The notes below the pieces were generated by a model, which was not told the origin of the DNA, did not search any database, and saw only the letters and a program-made list of their open reading frames with translations. Shown here in pieces: positions 1 to 10,183 of a stretch of 13,002 nt of DNA. Source of the DNA: CAYYNP01 sp964472545 (GTDB lineage: Bacteria > Planctomycetota > Planctomycetia > Pirellulales > Thermoguttaceae); assembly GCA_964472545.1 (NCBI GenBank), contig CAYYNP010000282.1:1-13002 (forward strand), written 5' to 3'. The translations under genes and the position numbers were made by a program. The first letter of the stretch is position 1. Every line of letters starts with the position of its first letter.

Positions 1-20
1 TCGGAGCCAGTCCCCTTTTT
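1..20 (-). repeat. GGGGAC-type intergenic repeat fragment
   Basis: On the minus strand this edge reads as an A-run followed by GGGGACTGGCTCCGA. The A-run plus GGGGAC(A/T)GG core matches the arms of the perfect inverted repeat at 9764-9846. It is probably one half of a dispersed palindromic repeat whose partner lies outside the window. The shared core is seen directly; membership of a repeat family is inferred. Confidence 0.4.
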
Positions 21-131
21 CCACTCCCGCGAATCGACTTTGCAGTTCTCCTGCCTGACGGACTCGGCGAGTGGCCTCGCTCGAGCACAGCCACTATACT
101 GCAACGAGCCAAACGCACGGGAGACTCTACA

Positions 132-1799
132 ATGACTCGAACAACTCGACGACGGGTACGCGTCCCACTGGCGGGGCTTCTGTTGAGCGTCGCCATGCCC
201 GCTTGCCTCCATACGGCAACCGCGGCGGAACCGTCGGTCTTCGACACGCGTCGAAAGGCTCTTGAAGATGCGCAATATGCCGACCTGCCCGAGCCGGTGG
301 CCGAGTATCGCAAAGTGGTCCACAGCACCAACGTCGAAACCTACTCCCGGGCGGCCTTGGCACTGCGCCGCTGGATGATCGCCAACGATCCGCATCGGCC
401 GATCTACCACTTCACCGGGCCGGAGAGCTGGATCAACGACCCCAACGGCCCGATCTATCACGACGGGCAATACCACCTGTTCTACCAGTTCGATCCGATC
501 GTCTCCGACGGCAACGGCGGCTGGCGCCGCAGCAAGCGGTGTTGGGGACACGCCGTCAGCAAGGACCTCGTGCATTGGGTCGACTGGCCGGTGGCACTTT
601 GGCCGGACAGCCCGCAGGACCGCGAGGGCGTCTACTCGGGCAACACGTTCATCGACCGCGACGGTTTCCCTTGCGCGCTATACACGGGCAACGTGGCCGG
701 GCACCGCGAGACCTACGGCATCCTTGCCCGCAGCACCGACGGTTGGATCACCTGGCAGAAGAAGACGGTGATGGACAATCGCCAGCGCCCCAACGCCGAC
801 TCGCCCGTTCACTGGGACGGCCAGGTGTGGCGCGAAGGTGCCCGATGGTGCCAGTTGATCGGCGGCACCACCGGCGGCAACGGTCGGCAAGGGGCGGCGT
901 GGCTGTGGACCTCCACGGACCTGGAAGACTGGACCTTGCAGAAGAACATCGCCCCGTCGATCAAGCGAGGCGGCTACTGGGAGTTGCCCTATCTGATTCC
1001 GCTGGAAGACAAACACGTGCTACTGGTCGGCAACGGGAATCCCTACTGGGTCGGCAAGTACGACGCCCGGCAGATGCTCTTCACACCCGATGCGGCCGAG
1101 CCGAAGTCGTTCGACAACGGGACGTACTACTCGTTCAATCCCAACATGGTCGACGATAAACGGCCTGGCACCGGATCGGACGGAGATCGACGCCAGTTGA
1201 TGCACGGCTGGGTAACCGGGCCGGCTTCGCCCACCAAGAGCGTGCCCTACTGGCAAGGCGCCCATTCGATTCCGCGCGTGTTGACGCTTCGCGGCCAGTA
1301 CGTGATGCAACGGCCGATTCCCGAAATCCGCTCGCTCCGCGCCACGCACCGGCAGGTTGGCGACGTCTCCGTCGAGCCGGACAAGTCGGGCTACTTACCC
1401 AATGTGAAGGGCGACACGCTGGAAATCATTGCCCGCTTTGCCCCAGTTGCCGACAGCGCGACGCGATTCGGCCTGAAGCTGCGTGTGCCCGACGGCGACG
1501 GCCCGTGCATCCGCGTCTGGTACGATCCGAAGACCGAGCAGTTCGGCATCGACGGCCCCGTGGCGAAGCAGGCTTCAGCGTTCGGTGGCATCATCCCGGG
1601 CCGCGCCGAAGACGGACCGATCGCGCTGCAGATCTTTCTCGACCGCTCGATCGTTGAGGTCTATTGCGGCGGCGGGGCGCTGACCAACCGCACGTTCACC
1701 GATCCAAAGGCGCTGGCCGTCGACCTGTTTGCCGAGGGCGGCTCCGTCCGGCTGCAATCGCTCGACGCGTGGCAGATGCGGTCGATGTGGGATCAATGA
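132..1799 (+). CDS. Secreted GH32 beta-fructosidase / levanase-like glycoside hydrolase
   Basis: Predicted to hydrolyse beta-fructofuranosyl links (sucrose, levan or inulin) outside the cytoplasm by the retaining GH32 mechanism. The 555-residue protein begins with a basic, hydrophobic signal peptide (about residues 1-32, cleavage near ATAA|EP). The five-bladed propeller follows: WINDPNG at 100-106 with nucleophile Asp103, HWDG at 227-230 where the family usually has RDP (Asp229 kept), and WELP at 283-286 where it usually has WEC(P) (acid/base Glu284 kept). The C-terminal beta-sandwich has the typical RSIVEVYCGGG and NRTF stretch. The ATG is preceded by GGGAG (119-123) at a spacing of 8, which supports this start. 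About 100 residues precede the first catalytic motif, more than in minimal GH32 enzymes. No fructan transporter or fructokinase lies nearby. GH32 membership is secure; the substrate is not determined. Confidence 0.93.
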   Translation: MTRTTRRRVRVPLAGLLLSVAMPACLHTATAAEPSVFDTRRKALEDAQYADLPEPVAEYRKVVHSTNVETYSRAALALRRWMIANDPHRPIYHFTGPESWINDPNGPIYHDGQYHLFYQFDPIVSDGNGGWRRSKRCWGHAVSKDLVHWVDWPVALWPDSPQDREGVYSGNTFIDRDGFPCALYTGNVAGHRETYGILARSTDGWITWQKKTVMDNRQRPNADSPVHWDGQVWREGARWCQLIGGTTGGNGRQGAAWLWTSTDLEDWTLQKNIAPSIKRGGYWELPYLIPLEDKHVLLVGNGNPYWVGKYDARQMLFTPDAAEPKSFDNGTYYSFNPNMVDDKRPGTGSDGDRRQLMHGWVTGPASPTKSVPYWQGAHSIPRVLTLRGQYVMQRPIPEIRSLRATHRQVGDVSVEPDKSGYLPNVKGDTLEIIARFAPVADSATRFGLKLRVPDGDGPCIRVWYDPKTEQFGIDGPVAKQASAFGGIIPGRAEDGPIALQIFLDRSIVEVYCGGGALTNRTFTDPKALAVDLFAEGGSVRLQSLDAWQMRSMWDQ

Positions 1800-1818
1800 C
1801 GCCTCAAACTCCTGGCAG

Positions 1819-1836
1819 AGGGGACTGCTTACCCCT
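1819..1836 (+). repeat. Small GGGGAC hairpin after the GH32 gene
   Basis: AGGGG and CCCCT form a 5-bp stem (6 with a G-T pair) around an 8-base loop, 20 bases after the GH32 stop codon. The sequence AGGGGACTGCTTACCCCT contains the GGGGACTG core also seen at the window edge and in the 9764-9846 palindrome. It could be a weak terminator, but no clear T-run follows, or a worn copy of the same repeat. The rest of 1800-2030 shows no gene, RNA or convincing promoter to my reading. Confidence 0.3.
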
Positions 1837-2030
1837 TGTCTTTCGGGTGGTCGGCGCGTCCGCGGGTGCGAAAGATTCTCTGTTCCGCGGGATACCCTCT
1901 CTGGACATGCGCGGACGGACCGTTACAGTAACGAGAATAGCGGGGGCGGACCGGCGGCGTGGGCTGCCGAATTGACGGTAGCGAAATGCGCCGGTTCTGG
2001 GGCGAGGGTTCCGATTCGCGCGGGTGCGAC

Positions 2031-2716
2031 TTGAAGACAGATCGCGTGCTTTTTCCAGAGTGGCTCAATCGGGCCAGGCCGCTTGCGGGGGTCTTTCTCG
2101 CCGGCGTGCCCGGCTATTTCTTGGTGATGCTCTATTTCGGCGGCTCGCCGGCGACCACCGACGTCGGATATTCCCCCGAACAGCCGCTACCGTTTTCTCA
2201 TCGGGTACACGTTGGGCAGGTGGGGCTCGATTGCCGTTACTGTCACACGACCGTGGAAACGGCGGCGTTTGCGGCGGTGCCGTCGACGTCGATCTGCATG
2301 AACTGCCATCGGGCGATCACCCGCGACGGCACGAACCTTAAGCAGGAGAGCCCCCACCTGACGTCGCTGCGCGAGCATTACGAATCCGGCGAGCCGGTGC
2401 CCTGGGTCCGCGTACACGACCTGCCCGATTACGTCTATTTCGACCACAGTGCTCACGTTACCCGGGGGGTGAGTTGTGTCTCGTGCCACGGGCGGATCGA
2501 CACGATGGAACAGGTCTATCAGGTCGAGACGCTCAGCATGGCTTGGTGTTTGGATTGCCATCGCGACCCGGCGGAGCATTTACGGCCGGCCGATCGCGTG
2601 ACCGAGCTGGATTGGGATCTGGCCGCGGACGACACGATTCAAGAAGAGACCGCCCGGGCGTTGGGCGAGCGGCTGATGGAAGAGAATGGGATTTCGCCGT
2701 CGACGGACTGTTCGAC

Positions 2717-2729
<13 letters not shown>
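2031..2729 (+). CDS. actA: ACIII subunit ActA, pentaheme cytochrome c
   Basis: Periplasmic electron-carrying subunit of Alternative Complex III. Five CXXCH heme c motifs are present: CRYCH, CMNCH, CVSCH, CLDCH and CSTCH. The last sits at the extreme C-terminus, followed only by Arg. An N-terminal hydrophobic segment (PLAGVFLAGVPGYFLVMLYF) serves as membrane anchor or uncleaved signal. DVGYSPEQPLPFSHRVHVGQ before the first heme is typical of the family. The start is uncertain. TTG at 2031 gives an N-terminus (MKTDRVLFPEW) of the usual length for this family. The in-frame GTG at 1959 and ATG at 1986 would add 24 or 15 unlikely residues, although GGCGGA upstream of 1959 could be a ribosome site. 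The 3' end overlaps the start of actB by 13 bases, implying coupled translation. Confidence 0.93.
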
Positions 2730-5761
<3,032 letters not shown>

Positions 5762-5777
5762 GCGATCCAAGAAGTCC

Positions 5778-7181
5778 ATGGCATCCATCCCGGCAGACAA
5801 CACGATCGACGACCCCACCCGTAGGGCACCGCTGGTGCTGGGCGATGCCACGCCGGCGTCGGTCACCGAGACGGTCTGCGGCATCGCCGAACGGCCCCGT
5901 CCGCCGGCGGCCTGGTATCCGGCGTTCTTCATTTCGGTGGCCGTCTCCGGGCTGCTATTTGTCGCCGCGGGCTACATGATCTTCACCGGCGTGGGCACCT
6001 TGGGCAACAACAGCCCCATGTTCTGGGGTTGGCCGATCGTGAACTTCGTCTTCTGGATCGGCATCGGCCACGCCGGCACGTTGATCTCGGCCATCCTGTT
6101 CCTCTTCCGCCAACGCTGGCGGACGAGCATCAACCGCTTTGCCGAGGCGATGACCGTCTTTGCGGTGACCTGCGCGGGCGTCTTTCCGGCGGTCCACGTG
6201 GGCCGCGTGTGGCTGGTCTACTGGCTGGCTCCGTATCCGAACCAAATGGACCTGTGGCCCAACTTCCGCAGCCCGTTGCTGTGGGACGTGGTAGCGATCA
6301 GCACCTACGGCACGGTCTCCGTGCTGTTCTGGTACCTGGGGATGATTCCCGATCTGGCCACGTTGCGCGATCGGGCCACGTCGGTTTGGCGGCGGTTTTT
6401 CTACGGGCTGTTCGCATTGGGCTGGCGGGGCTCGGCGGCCCAATGGCACCGCTTCGAGTGGGCCTACCTGCTGCTGGCAGCATTGGCCACGCCGCTGGTC
6501 TTGAGCGTCCATTCGGTGGTCAGTTTCGACTTCGCCGTGGCTCAACTGCCCGGCTGGCATACGACGATCTTCCCGCCGTATTTCGTGGCCGGGGCCATCT
6601 TTAGCGGCTGCGCGATGGTGGTCACGCTGGCCGTGCCCGCCCGGGCGTTCTTCGGGCTGAAGTCGCTGATCACGATGCGGCACCTGGACAACATGAACAA
6701 GCTGATCCTGGGCACCAGCCTGCTGGTCGGCTATGCCTACGGCGTCGAGGTCTTCATGGCCTGGTACGGCGGCAACATGTACGAGGCCTTCGCCTTCGCC
6801 AACCGGGCCCTGGGGCCGATGGCCTGGGCCTACTGGCTGATGGTCTCCTGCAACGTGGTCATACCGCAATTGTTCTGGTTCAAGAAGTGCCGCACCACGC
6901 CGTGGATCATGATCATCGTGGCCGTGATGGTCAACGTGGGCATGTGGATGGAACGCTTCGTGATCATCGTAGCGTCGCTGGGGCGCGATTTCCTGCCGTC
7001 GAGCTGGGGAGCCTTCAAGCCGACGATGGTCGACGTGGCGATGCTGGTGGGCAGTTTTGGACTCTTCTTCACGCTCTTCCTGCTCTTCTGCCGCTACCTG
7101 CCGATGGTGGCCATGGCGGAGGTCAAGGGCGTGTTGCCGGCGGAGGAGGCCTCAGCGGCGGAAAGCGATCAGGACAAATAG
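5778..7181 (+). CDS. actC: ACIII subunit ActC, NrfD/PsrC-type integral membrane protein
   Basis: Quinol-interacting membrane subunit of Alternative Complex III. The 467-residue protein has ten hydrophobic segments, roughly at 48-70, 84-110, 122-148, 168-190, 228-250, 265-290, 306-330, 346-368, 374-400 and 417-440. Recognisable family stretches are HAGTLISAILFLFRQRWR (98-115), SVVSFDFAVAQLPGWHTT (246-263) and MERFVIIV (391-398). The N-terminal tail of about 45 residues is cytoplasmic-looking. It starts 16 bases after actB, with no strong Shine-Dalgarno sequence, and is the third gene of the operon. Length and topology are normal for the NrfD family. Confidence 0.95.
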   Translation: MASIPADNTIDDPTRRAPLVLGDATPASVTETVCGIAERPRPPAAWYPAFFISVAVSGLLFVAAGYMIFTGVGTLGNNSPMFWGWPIVNFVFWIGIGHAGTLISAILFLFRQRWRTSINRFAEAMTVFAVTCAGVFPAVHVGRVWLVYWLAPYPNQMDLWPNFRSPLLWDVVAISTYGTVSVLFWYLGMIPDLATLRDRATSVWRRFFYGLFALGWRGSAAQWHRFEWAYLLLAALATPLVLSVHSVVSFDFAVAQLPGWHTTIFPPYFVAGAIFSGCAMVVTLAVPARAFFGLKSLITMRHLDNMNKLILGTSLLVGYAYGVEVFMAWYGGNMYEAFAFANRALGPMAWAYWLMVSCNVVIPQLFWFKKCRTTPWIMIIVAVMVNVGMWMERFVIIVASLGRDFLPSSWGAFKPTMVDVAMLVGSFGLFFTLFLLFCRYLPMVAMAEVKGVLPAEEASAAESDQDK

Positions 7182-7209
7182 TAATCAGGATAGGTATTAA
7201 CGTAGACTG

Positions 7210-8502
7210 ATGGACCCGAGCACCGAACAACCCGATTCGCCCCAAGTGGCCGGCGTCCTGGCCGAATTCGACGGTCCGGAGTCGCTCAAGGCGGCCGCGG
7301 CCGGAGCCCGGCGAGAGGGCTACGCGCGGTTCGAGGCCTACAGCCCGTTCCCGGTACACGGCATCGATCGGGCCATGGGACGCCGGCGGACCGGACTGCC
7401 GTGGCTGGTGTTGGCCGGCGGTATCTGCGGTGGGCTGGCGGCGCTGGGCTTGCAGTGGTGGACCAACGCGGTCGACTATCCGTACATCATCAGCGGCAAA
7501 CCGCTCTTCGGCGTGCCGGCGGCCGTGCCGGTGGCCTTCGAGTTGATCATCCTGCTCAGCGCGTTGGCGGCCTTCGGCGGCTGCCTCGTGCTCAGCGGGC
7601 TGCCCGAGTGGTTCCATCCGCTGGCCGGCTCGCAAAAGTTCCGCCGGGCGACGACCGACGGGTTTTTCCTGGCCATCGAGGCCGCGGATGAGAAGTTCGA
7701 CAAAGAGGCCACGCTCCGGTGGGCGCGATCGCTGGGGGCCGCCGACGTCGAGGTCTACGAGCATCCCGAAACGCAACGGAAGATCCCCGGCGTGGTGATC
7801 GGCGGCGTGGCCGTGCTGTTCGCGTTGGCGTTGATCCCGCCGCTGGCGATCGCCCAGATCCGCTACAGCCGCAAGTCCTCGCCGCGGATCCACCTCGTGG
7901 CCGACATGGACGCCCAACCGAAATACCTGCCGCAACAGGCCAGCGGGCTGTTCGACGACGGCCGTACGATGCGGCCGCCGATCAAGGGCACCGTGGCCGT
8001 CGACGACTTGATCGATGCGGGCCATCTCCTTCGCGGCGAAGTCGACGGCCAGCCGGCCACCACCTTCCCCATGCCGGTAACCGACGAACTGATGCAGCGG
8101 GGCCGCGAGCGATACGACATCTTCTGCGCCACCTGCCACGGCCTGGCCGGCGACGGCGACGGGATGACCTCGCAGTTGGCCTACGGGCGCGAAAAAGAAA
8201 CCAAGTGGGTCCGGCCGACGCCGCTGTTGGATCAGACGATCCGCGAGCAGTCGGTCGGCGCGCTCTACCAGACGATCACCGACGGCATGCAGCGCGGCGA
8301 GGGAGCCGAAGCGACGATCACCATGCCGTCGTACGCGTCGCAGATTCCCGTAGAAGACCGCTGGGCGATCGTGCTTTACATGCGGGCGTTGCAGCGGAGC
8401 CGCGACGTGCCCGAGCCTGCGCCGCCCGCGGAATCTCCCGACACACCCGGTAACCCTGACACACCAGACGACCCCACGCCTGATCCCGACGAACCCGAAT
8501 AG
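7210..8502 (+). CDS. actD-actE: ActD-ActE fusion: DUF3341 membrane subunit joined to monoheme cytochrome c
   Basis: One 430-residue frame carries two ACIII subunits that are separate genes in the best-studied operons. Residues 1-190 are ActD (DUF3341): VAGVLAEFDGPESL at the start, two membrane segments at about 63-85 and 101-129, then the cytoplasmic end EVYEHPE. Residues 192-214 form a third membrane segment that takes the place of the lipoprotein signal of free ActE. Residues about 230-400 are ActE: MDAQPKYLPQQ, then heme motif CATCHG (Cys306, Cys309, His310), probable axial Met372 in ITMPSYAS, and the closing DRWAIVLYMRALQ. The tail is a Pro/Asp/Glu-rich disordered stretch. No stop or frameshift lies at the join, and the codon use is uniform. 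The fusion should place the ActD core inside and the cytochrome outside. Identification of both halves is firm. Confidence 0.92.
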   Translation: MDPSTEQPDSPQVAGVLAEFDGPESLKAAAAGARREGYARFEAYSPFPVHGIDRAMGRRRTGLPWLVLAGGICGGLAALGLQWWTNAVDYPYIISGKPLFGVPAAVPVAFELIILLSALAAFGGCLVLSGLPEWFHPLAGSQKFRRATTDGFFLAIEAADEKFDKEATLRWARSLGAADVEVYEHPETQRKIPGVVIGGVAVLFALALIPPLAIAQIRYSRKSSPRIHLVADMDAQPKYLPQQASGLFDDGRTMRPPIKGTVAVDDLIDAGHLLRGEVDGQPATTFPMPVTDELMQRGRERYDIFCATCHGLAGDGDGMTSQLAYGREKETKWVRPTPLLDQTIREQSVGALYQTITDGMQRGEGAEATITMPSYASQIPVEDRWAIVLYMRALQRSRDVPEPAPPAESPDTPGNPDTPDDPTPDPDEPE

Positions 8503-8506
8503 TACG

Positions 8507-9733
8507 ATGCAGGACCACGCCACCGTGAACATCGACGACGACCGGACGCGACTGGCCGGTCCCACGCCGGCGGCCGCCGCTGCCGCCGCGGTGGTCGGCG
8601 TGCTTGCGCTGGTCGGCGGATTGGTGGTCGGCTGGAACCCGGACGATCAGTTCCAGGCCTTTTCGGCGTCGTACTTGGTGAGCTACTGCTTCTTCCTGAG
8701 CATTTCGCTCGGCGCGTTGTTCTTCGTGGCCCTGCAACACCTGGTGCGCGCCGGCTGGAGCGTGGCCGTGCGGCGGCTGGCCGAGGTCCTGGCGGCCAAT
8801 ACGGGCCTGATGGCCGTGCTGTTCTTGCCGATCTTGGTGCCGCTGCTGGCCGGGCGCAGCGGGCTTTATTCGTGGGCCGATCCGGAAGTCGTCGCCGGCG
8901 ACGCGCTGCTCGAGTGGAAGGCACCGTATCTGAACGTGCCGTTCTTCGCCGTGCGGGCGGTGGTCTACTTGATCGTGTGGGTGGGGCTGGCGAGGTTCTT
9001 CCTCGCGCGCTCCACGCGGCAGGATGAAACGGCCGATCCGGACCTCACCCGGCGGATGCAGCGGCTTTCCGCGCCGGCGCTGGTGCTTTTCGGGCTCTCG
9101 ATTACCTTCGCCGCGTTCGACTGGCTGATGTCGCTCGAACCGCACTGGTTCAGCACGATCTACGGCCTCTACTTTTTCGCCGGGGCGGTGGTGGCGTTCT
9201 TCGCCACGCTGATCCTGGCGGCGTTGGCCCTGCAGCGCGGCGGCCTGATGGCCACGGCGATCACTACCGAGCATTACCACGAACTGGGCAAGCTGCTCTT
9301 CGGCTTCATCGTCTTCTGGGGCTATATGGCCTTTTCGCAATACATGCTGATCTGGTACGCCAACATCCCCGAGGAAACCACCTGGTACGCCGACCGCCAA
9401 GACGGCCCCTGGGCCACGGTCAGCCTAGTGCTGTTGTTCGGGCATCTGCTGCTGCCGTTCTTCGGGCTGCTCTCGCGCGAGATCAAGCGGCGGCGGGTAC
9501 TGCTGGGCGCATGGGCCGTGTGGATGCTGGTGGTCCATTGGATCGACCTCTACTGGCTGGTGATGCCCACCTTCGCCCCGGACCACCTGCCCTTCGGGCC
9601 GGCCGACGTCTGCTGTATGATTGGCGTAGGGAGCCTGTTCCTGGCCGGACTGTTGTGGACCGCACGCGACCGGGCGCTGGTGCCGGTGAAGGATCCTCGG
9701 CTGAACGAATCGTTGGCATTCGAGAACTTCTAG
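8507..9733 (+). CDS. actF: ACIII subunit ActF, integral membrane protein
   Basis: Second large membrane subunit of Alternative Complex III, distantly related to ActC/NrfD. The 408 residues hold about ten hydrophobic segments (roughly 22-42, 54-78, 93-114, 142-166, 187-206, 218-242, 260-286, 303-323, 330-352, 366-385). Typical ActF stretches include FAAFDWLMSLEPHWFSTIYG (201-220), HYHELGKLLFGFIVFWGYMA (256-275) and SQYMLIWYANIPEET (277-291). The ATG lies 4 bases after the actD-actE stop, which suggests termination-reinitiation. An in-frame GTG at 8525 is an alternative. The gene ends in ENF just where the duplicated flank of the palindromic insertion begins. Confidence 0.94.
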   Translation: MQDHATVNIDDDRTRLAGPTPAAAAAAAVVGVLALVGGLVVGWNPDDQFQAFSASYLVSYCFFLSISLGALFFVALQHLVRAGWSVAVRRLAEVLAANTGLMAVLFLPILVPLLAGRSGLYSWADPEVVAGDALLEWKAPYLNVPFFAVRAVVYLIVWVGLARFFLARSTRQDETADPDLTRRMQRLSAPALVLFGLSITFAAFDWLMSLEPHWFSTIYGLYFFAGAVVAFFATLILAALALQRGGLMATAITTEHYHELGKLLFGFIVFWGYMAFSQYMLIWYANIPEETTWYADRQDGPWATVSLVLLFGHLLLPFFGLLSREIKRRRVLLGAWAVWMLVVHWIDLYWLVMPTFAPDHLPFGPADVCCMIGVGSLFLAGLLWTARDRALVPVKDPRLNESLAFENF

Positions 9734-9765
9734 ATACGCAAGAATGAACGAACACCGCCTCATGC
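9721..9765 (+). repeat. Left copy of a ~45-bp imperfect direct duplication
   Basis: This copy contains the last codons of actF, its stop, and an ATG at 9744 followed by AACGAA. It matches 9846-9891 at a constant offset of 125 bases. CGAGAACTT is identical in both, then come 13 diverged bases, then AATGAACGAA identical, then TCATGC against TCAATGC. About three quarters of positions agree. It abuts the left arm of the palindrome. Confidence 0.7.
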
Positions 9766-9872
9766 AACGAAAAGGGGACAGGCACCTTTTGTGCGAAGCA
9801 CCCTGCGGGCCGTTCCGGCAAGAGGTGCCTGTCCCCTTTTCGTTGCGAGAACTTGTGGCAATACGAAAATGA
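9744..9872 (+). CDS. 42-codon frame created by the palindromic insertion (doubtful gene)
   Basis: The ATG is the duplicated counterpart of the start codon at 9869. It begins MNEH, where the real gene begins MNEY, then reads straight through both arms of the palindrome and ends in a TGA overlapping ATG 9869 (AATGA). The translated peptide includes RKGDRHLL and EVPVPFSL, which simply reflect the repeat. It is probably not a conserved protein. It may still act as a leader whose termination feeds ribosomes to the next gene. No Shine-Dalgarno sequence is evident. Confidence 0.2.
   Translation: MNEHRLMQRKGDRHLLCEAPCGPFRQEVPVPFSLRELVAIRK
9764..9846. repeat. Perfect 24-bp inverted repeat of the GGGGACAGGCACC type
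   Basis: Positions 9764-9787 are the exact reverse complement of 9823-9846. Two or three further pairs extend the stem inward across a loop of about 30 bases. Each arm has the core AAAAGGGGACAGGCACCT. The element sits between actF and the next gene in an otherwise tightly packed operon and is bounded by an imperfect ~45-bp direct duplication. REP/BIME-like palindromes moved by Y1 (RAYT) transposases are one known class with such structure, but no transposase is in the window. In RNA it would form a very stable hairpin that could slow or attenuate transcription from the ACIII genes into the SCO/cox genes. It lacks the trailing T-run of a classical terminator. Confidence 0.85.
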
Positions 9873-9891
9873 ACGAATACGGCGTCAATGC
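9846..9891 (+). repeat. Right copy of the ~45-bp imperfect direct duplication
   Basis: Partner of 9721-9765. It starts at the outer end of the right palindrome arm and carries the ATG at 9869 that I take as the true start of the small membrane protein. The match to the left copy keeps the same 13-base spacing between its two identical blocks, which argues against chance similarity. Confidence 0.7.
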
Positions 9892-10183
9892 GGGAAAAGT
9901 GGTGCTGGCCGGCCTGCTCGGCGTGATCCTCACGGTCGCGGCGGTGATGGCCTTGCAGGTGCTCTACTATCGCCATCTCGGCCAGATCCAGGCGGCAGAG
10001 CAGCTCGATCAATCGTCGCCGAAGCTCGAGAAGGCGATCGCCGAGCAGCAGCAACGGCTCACGCAGCCCGGCCCGGTCGGCGACGACTTGGGCACCGTGG
10101 TCCTGCCGATCGACCGGGCCATGGCGGCCGTCGTTGCCGACTTGTCGCGGCCGGAGGAAGAGGAGAATCCAGATGATCCGTAG
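9869..10183 (+). CDS. Small single-pass membrane protein, unrecognised, between actF and SCO
   Basis: I do not recognise this 104-residue protein. Residues 1-10 are polar (MNEYGVNAGK), followed by one hydrophobic helix (about 11-34), a YYRH boundary, then a polar segment of about 70 residues. That segment has a likely helical part (AEQLDQSSPKLEKAIAEQQQ) and an acidic end. The frame is open upstream to 9791, but that extension is the palindrome, so ATG 9869 in the duplicated flank is preferred. No Shine-Dalgarno sequence is clear, so translation may depend on coupling. The 3' end overlaps the SCO gene by 11 bases. Its position suggests an assembly or accessory factor of ACIII or caa3 oxidase; that is inference from context only. 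Confidence 0.75.
   Translation: MNEYGVNAGKVVLAGLLGVILTVAAVMALQVLYYRHLGQIQAAEQLDQSSPKLEKAIAEQQQRLTQPGPVGDDLGTVVLPIDRAMAAVVADLSRPEEEENPDDP
10162..10165 (+). promoter_or_regulatory. Ribosome binding site that fixes the SCO start
   Basis: GGAG within the purine-rich GGAGGAAGAGGAG, 7 bases before ATG 10173. It supports that ATG over the in-frame start at 10134, which would add 13 basic residues ahead of a normal signal peptide. Confidence 0.6.

Noticed and set aside
95..100. TATACT as a -10 promoter box for the GH32 gene
   Set aside because: No acceptable -35 box at the right distance; a 6-base match alone is not enough.
1858..1917. GTCCGCG / CGCGGAC pair as a terminator or regulatory hairpin
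   Set aside because: Only 7 bp around a loop of about 46 bases, and no T-run; such pairs are expected by chance at this GC content.
2474..2716. 81-codon N-terminal extension of actB
   Set aside because: It lies inside actA in another frame. The ActB family N-terminus and Tat signal fit ATG 2717.
7123..8565. 480-codon minus-strand frame opposite actD-actE
   Set aside because: It spans several plus-strand genes, is rich in Arg/Gly/Asp/His as expected of antisense GC3 codons, and the plus strand carries the heme and DUF3341 motifs.
8318..9400. 360-codon minus-strand frame opposite actF
   Set aside because: It is an antisense shadow; the plus strand encodes ten membrane helices with ActF motifs.
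9791..9868. 26-codon N-terminal extension of the small membrane protein
   Set aside because: It is encoded by the loop and right arm of the palindrome and would put a repeat-derived tail before a normal N-terminal helix.
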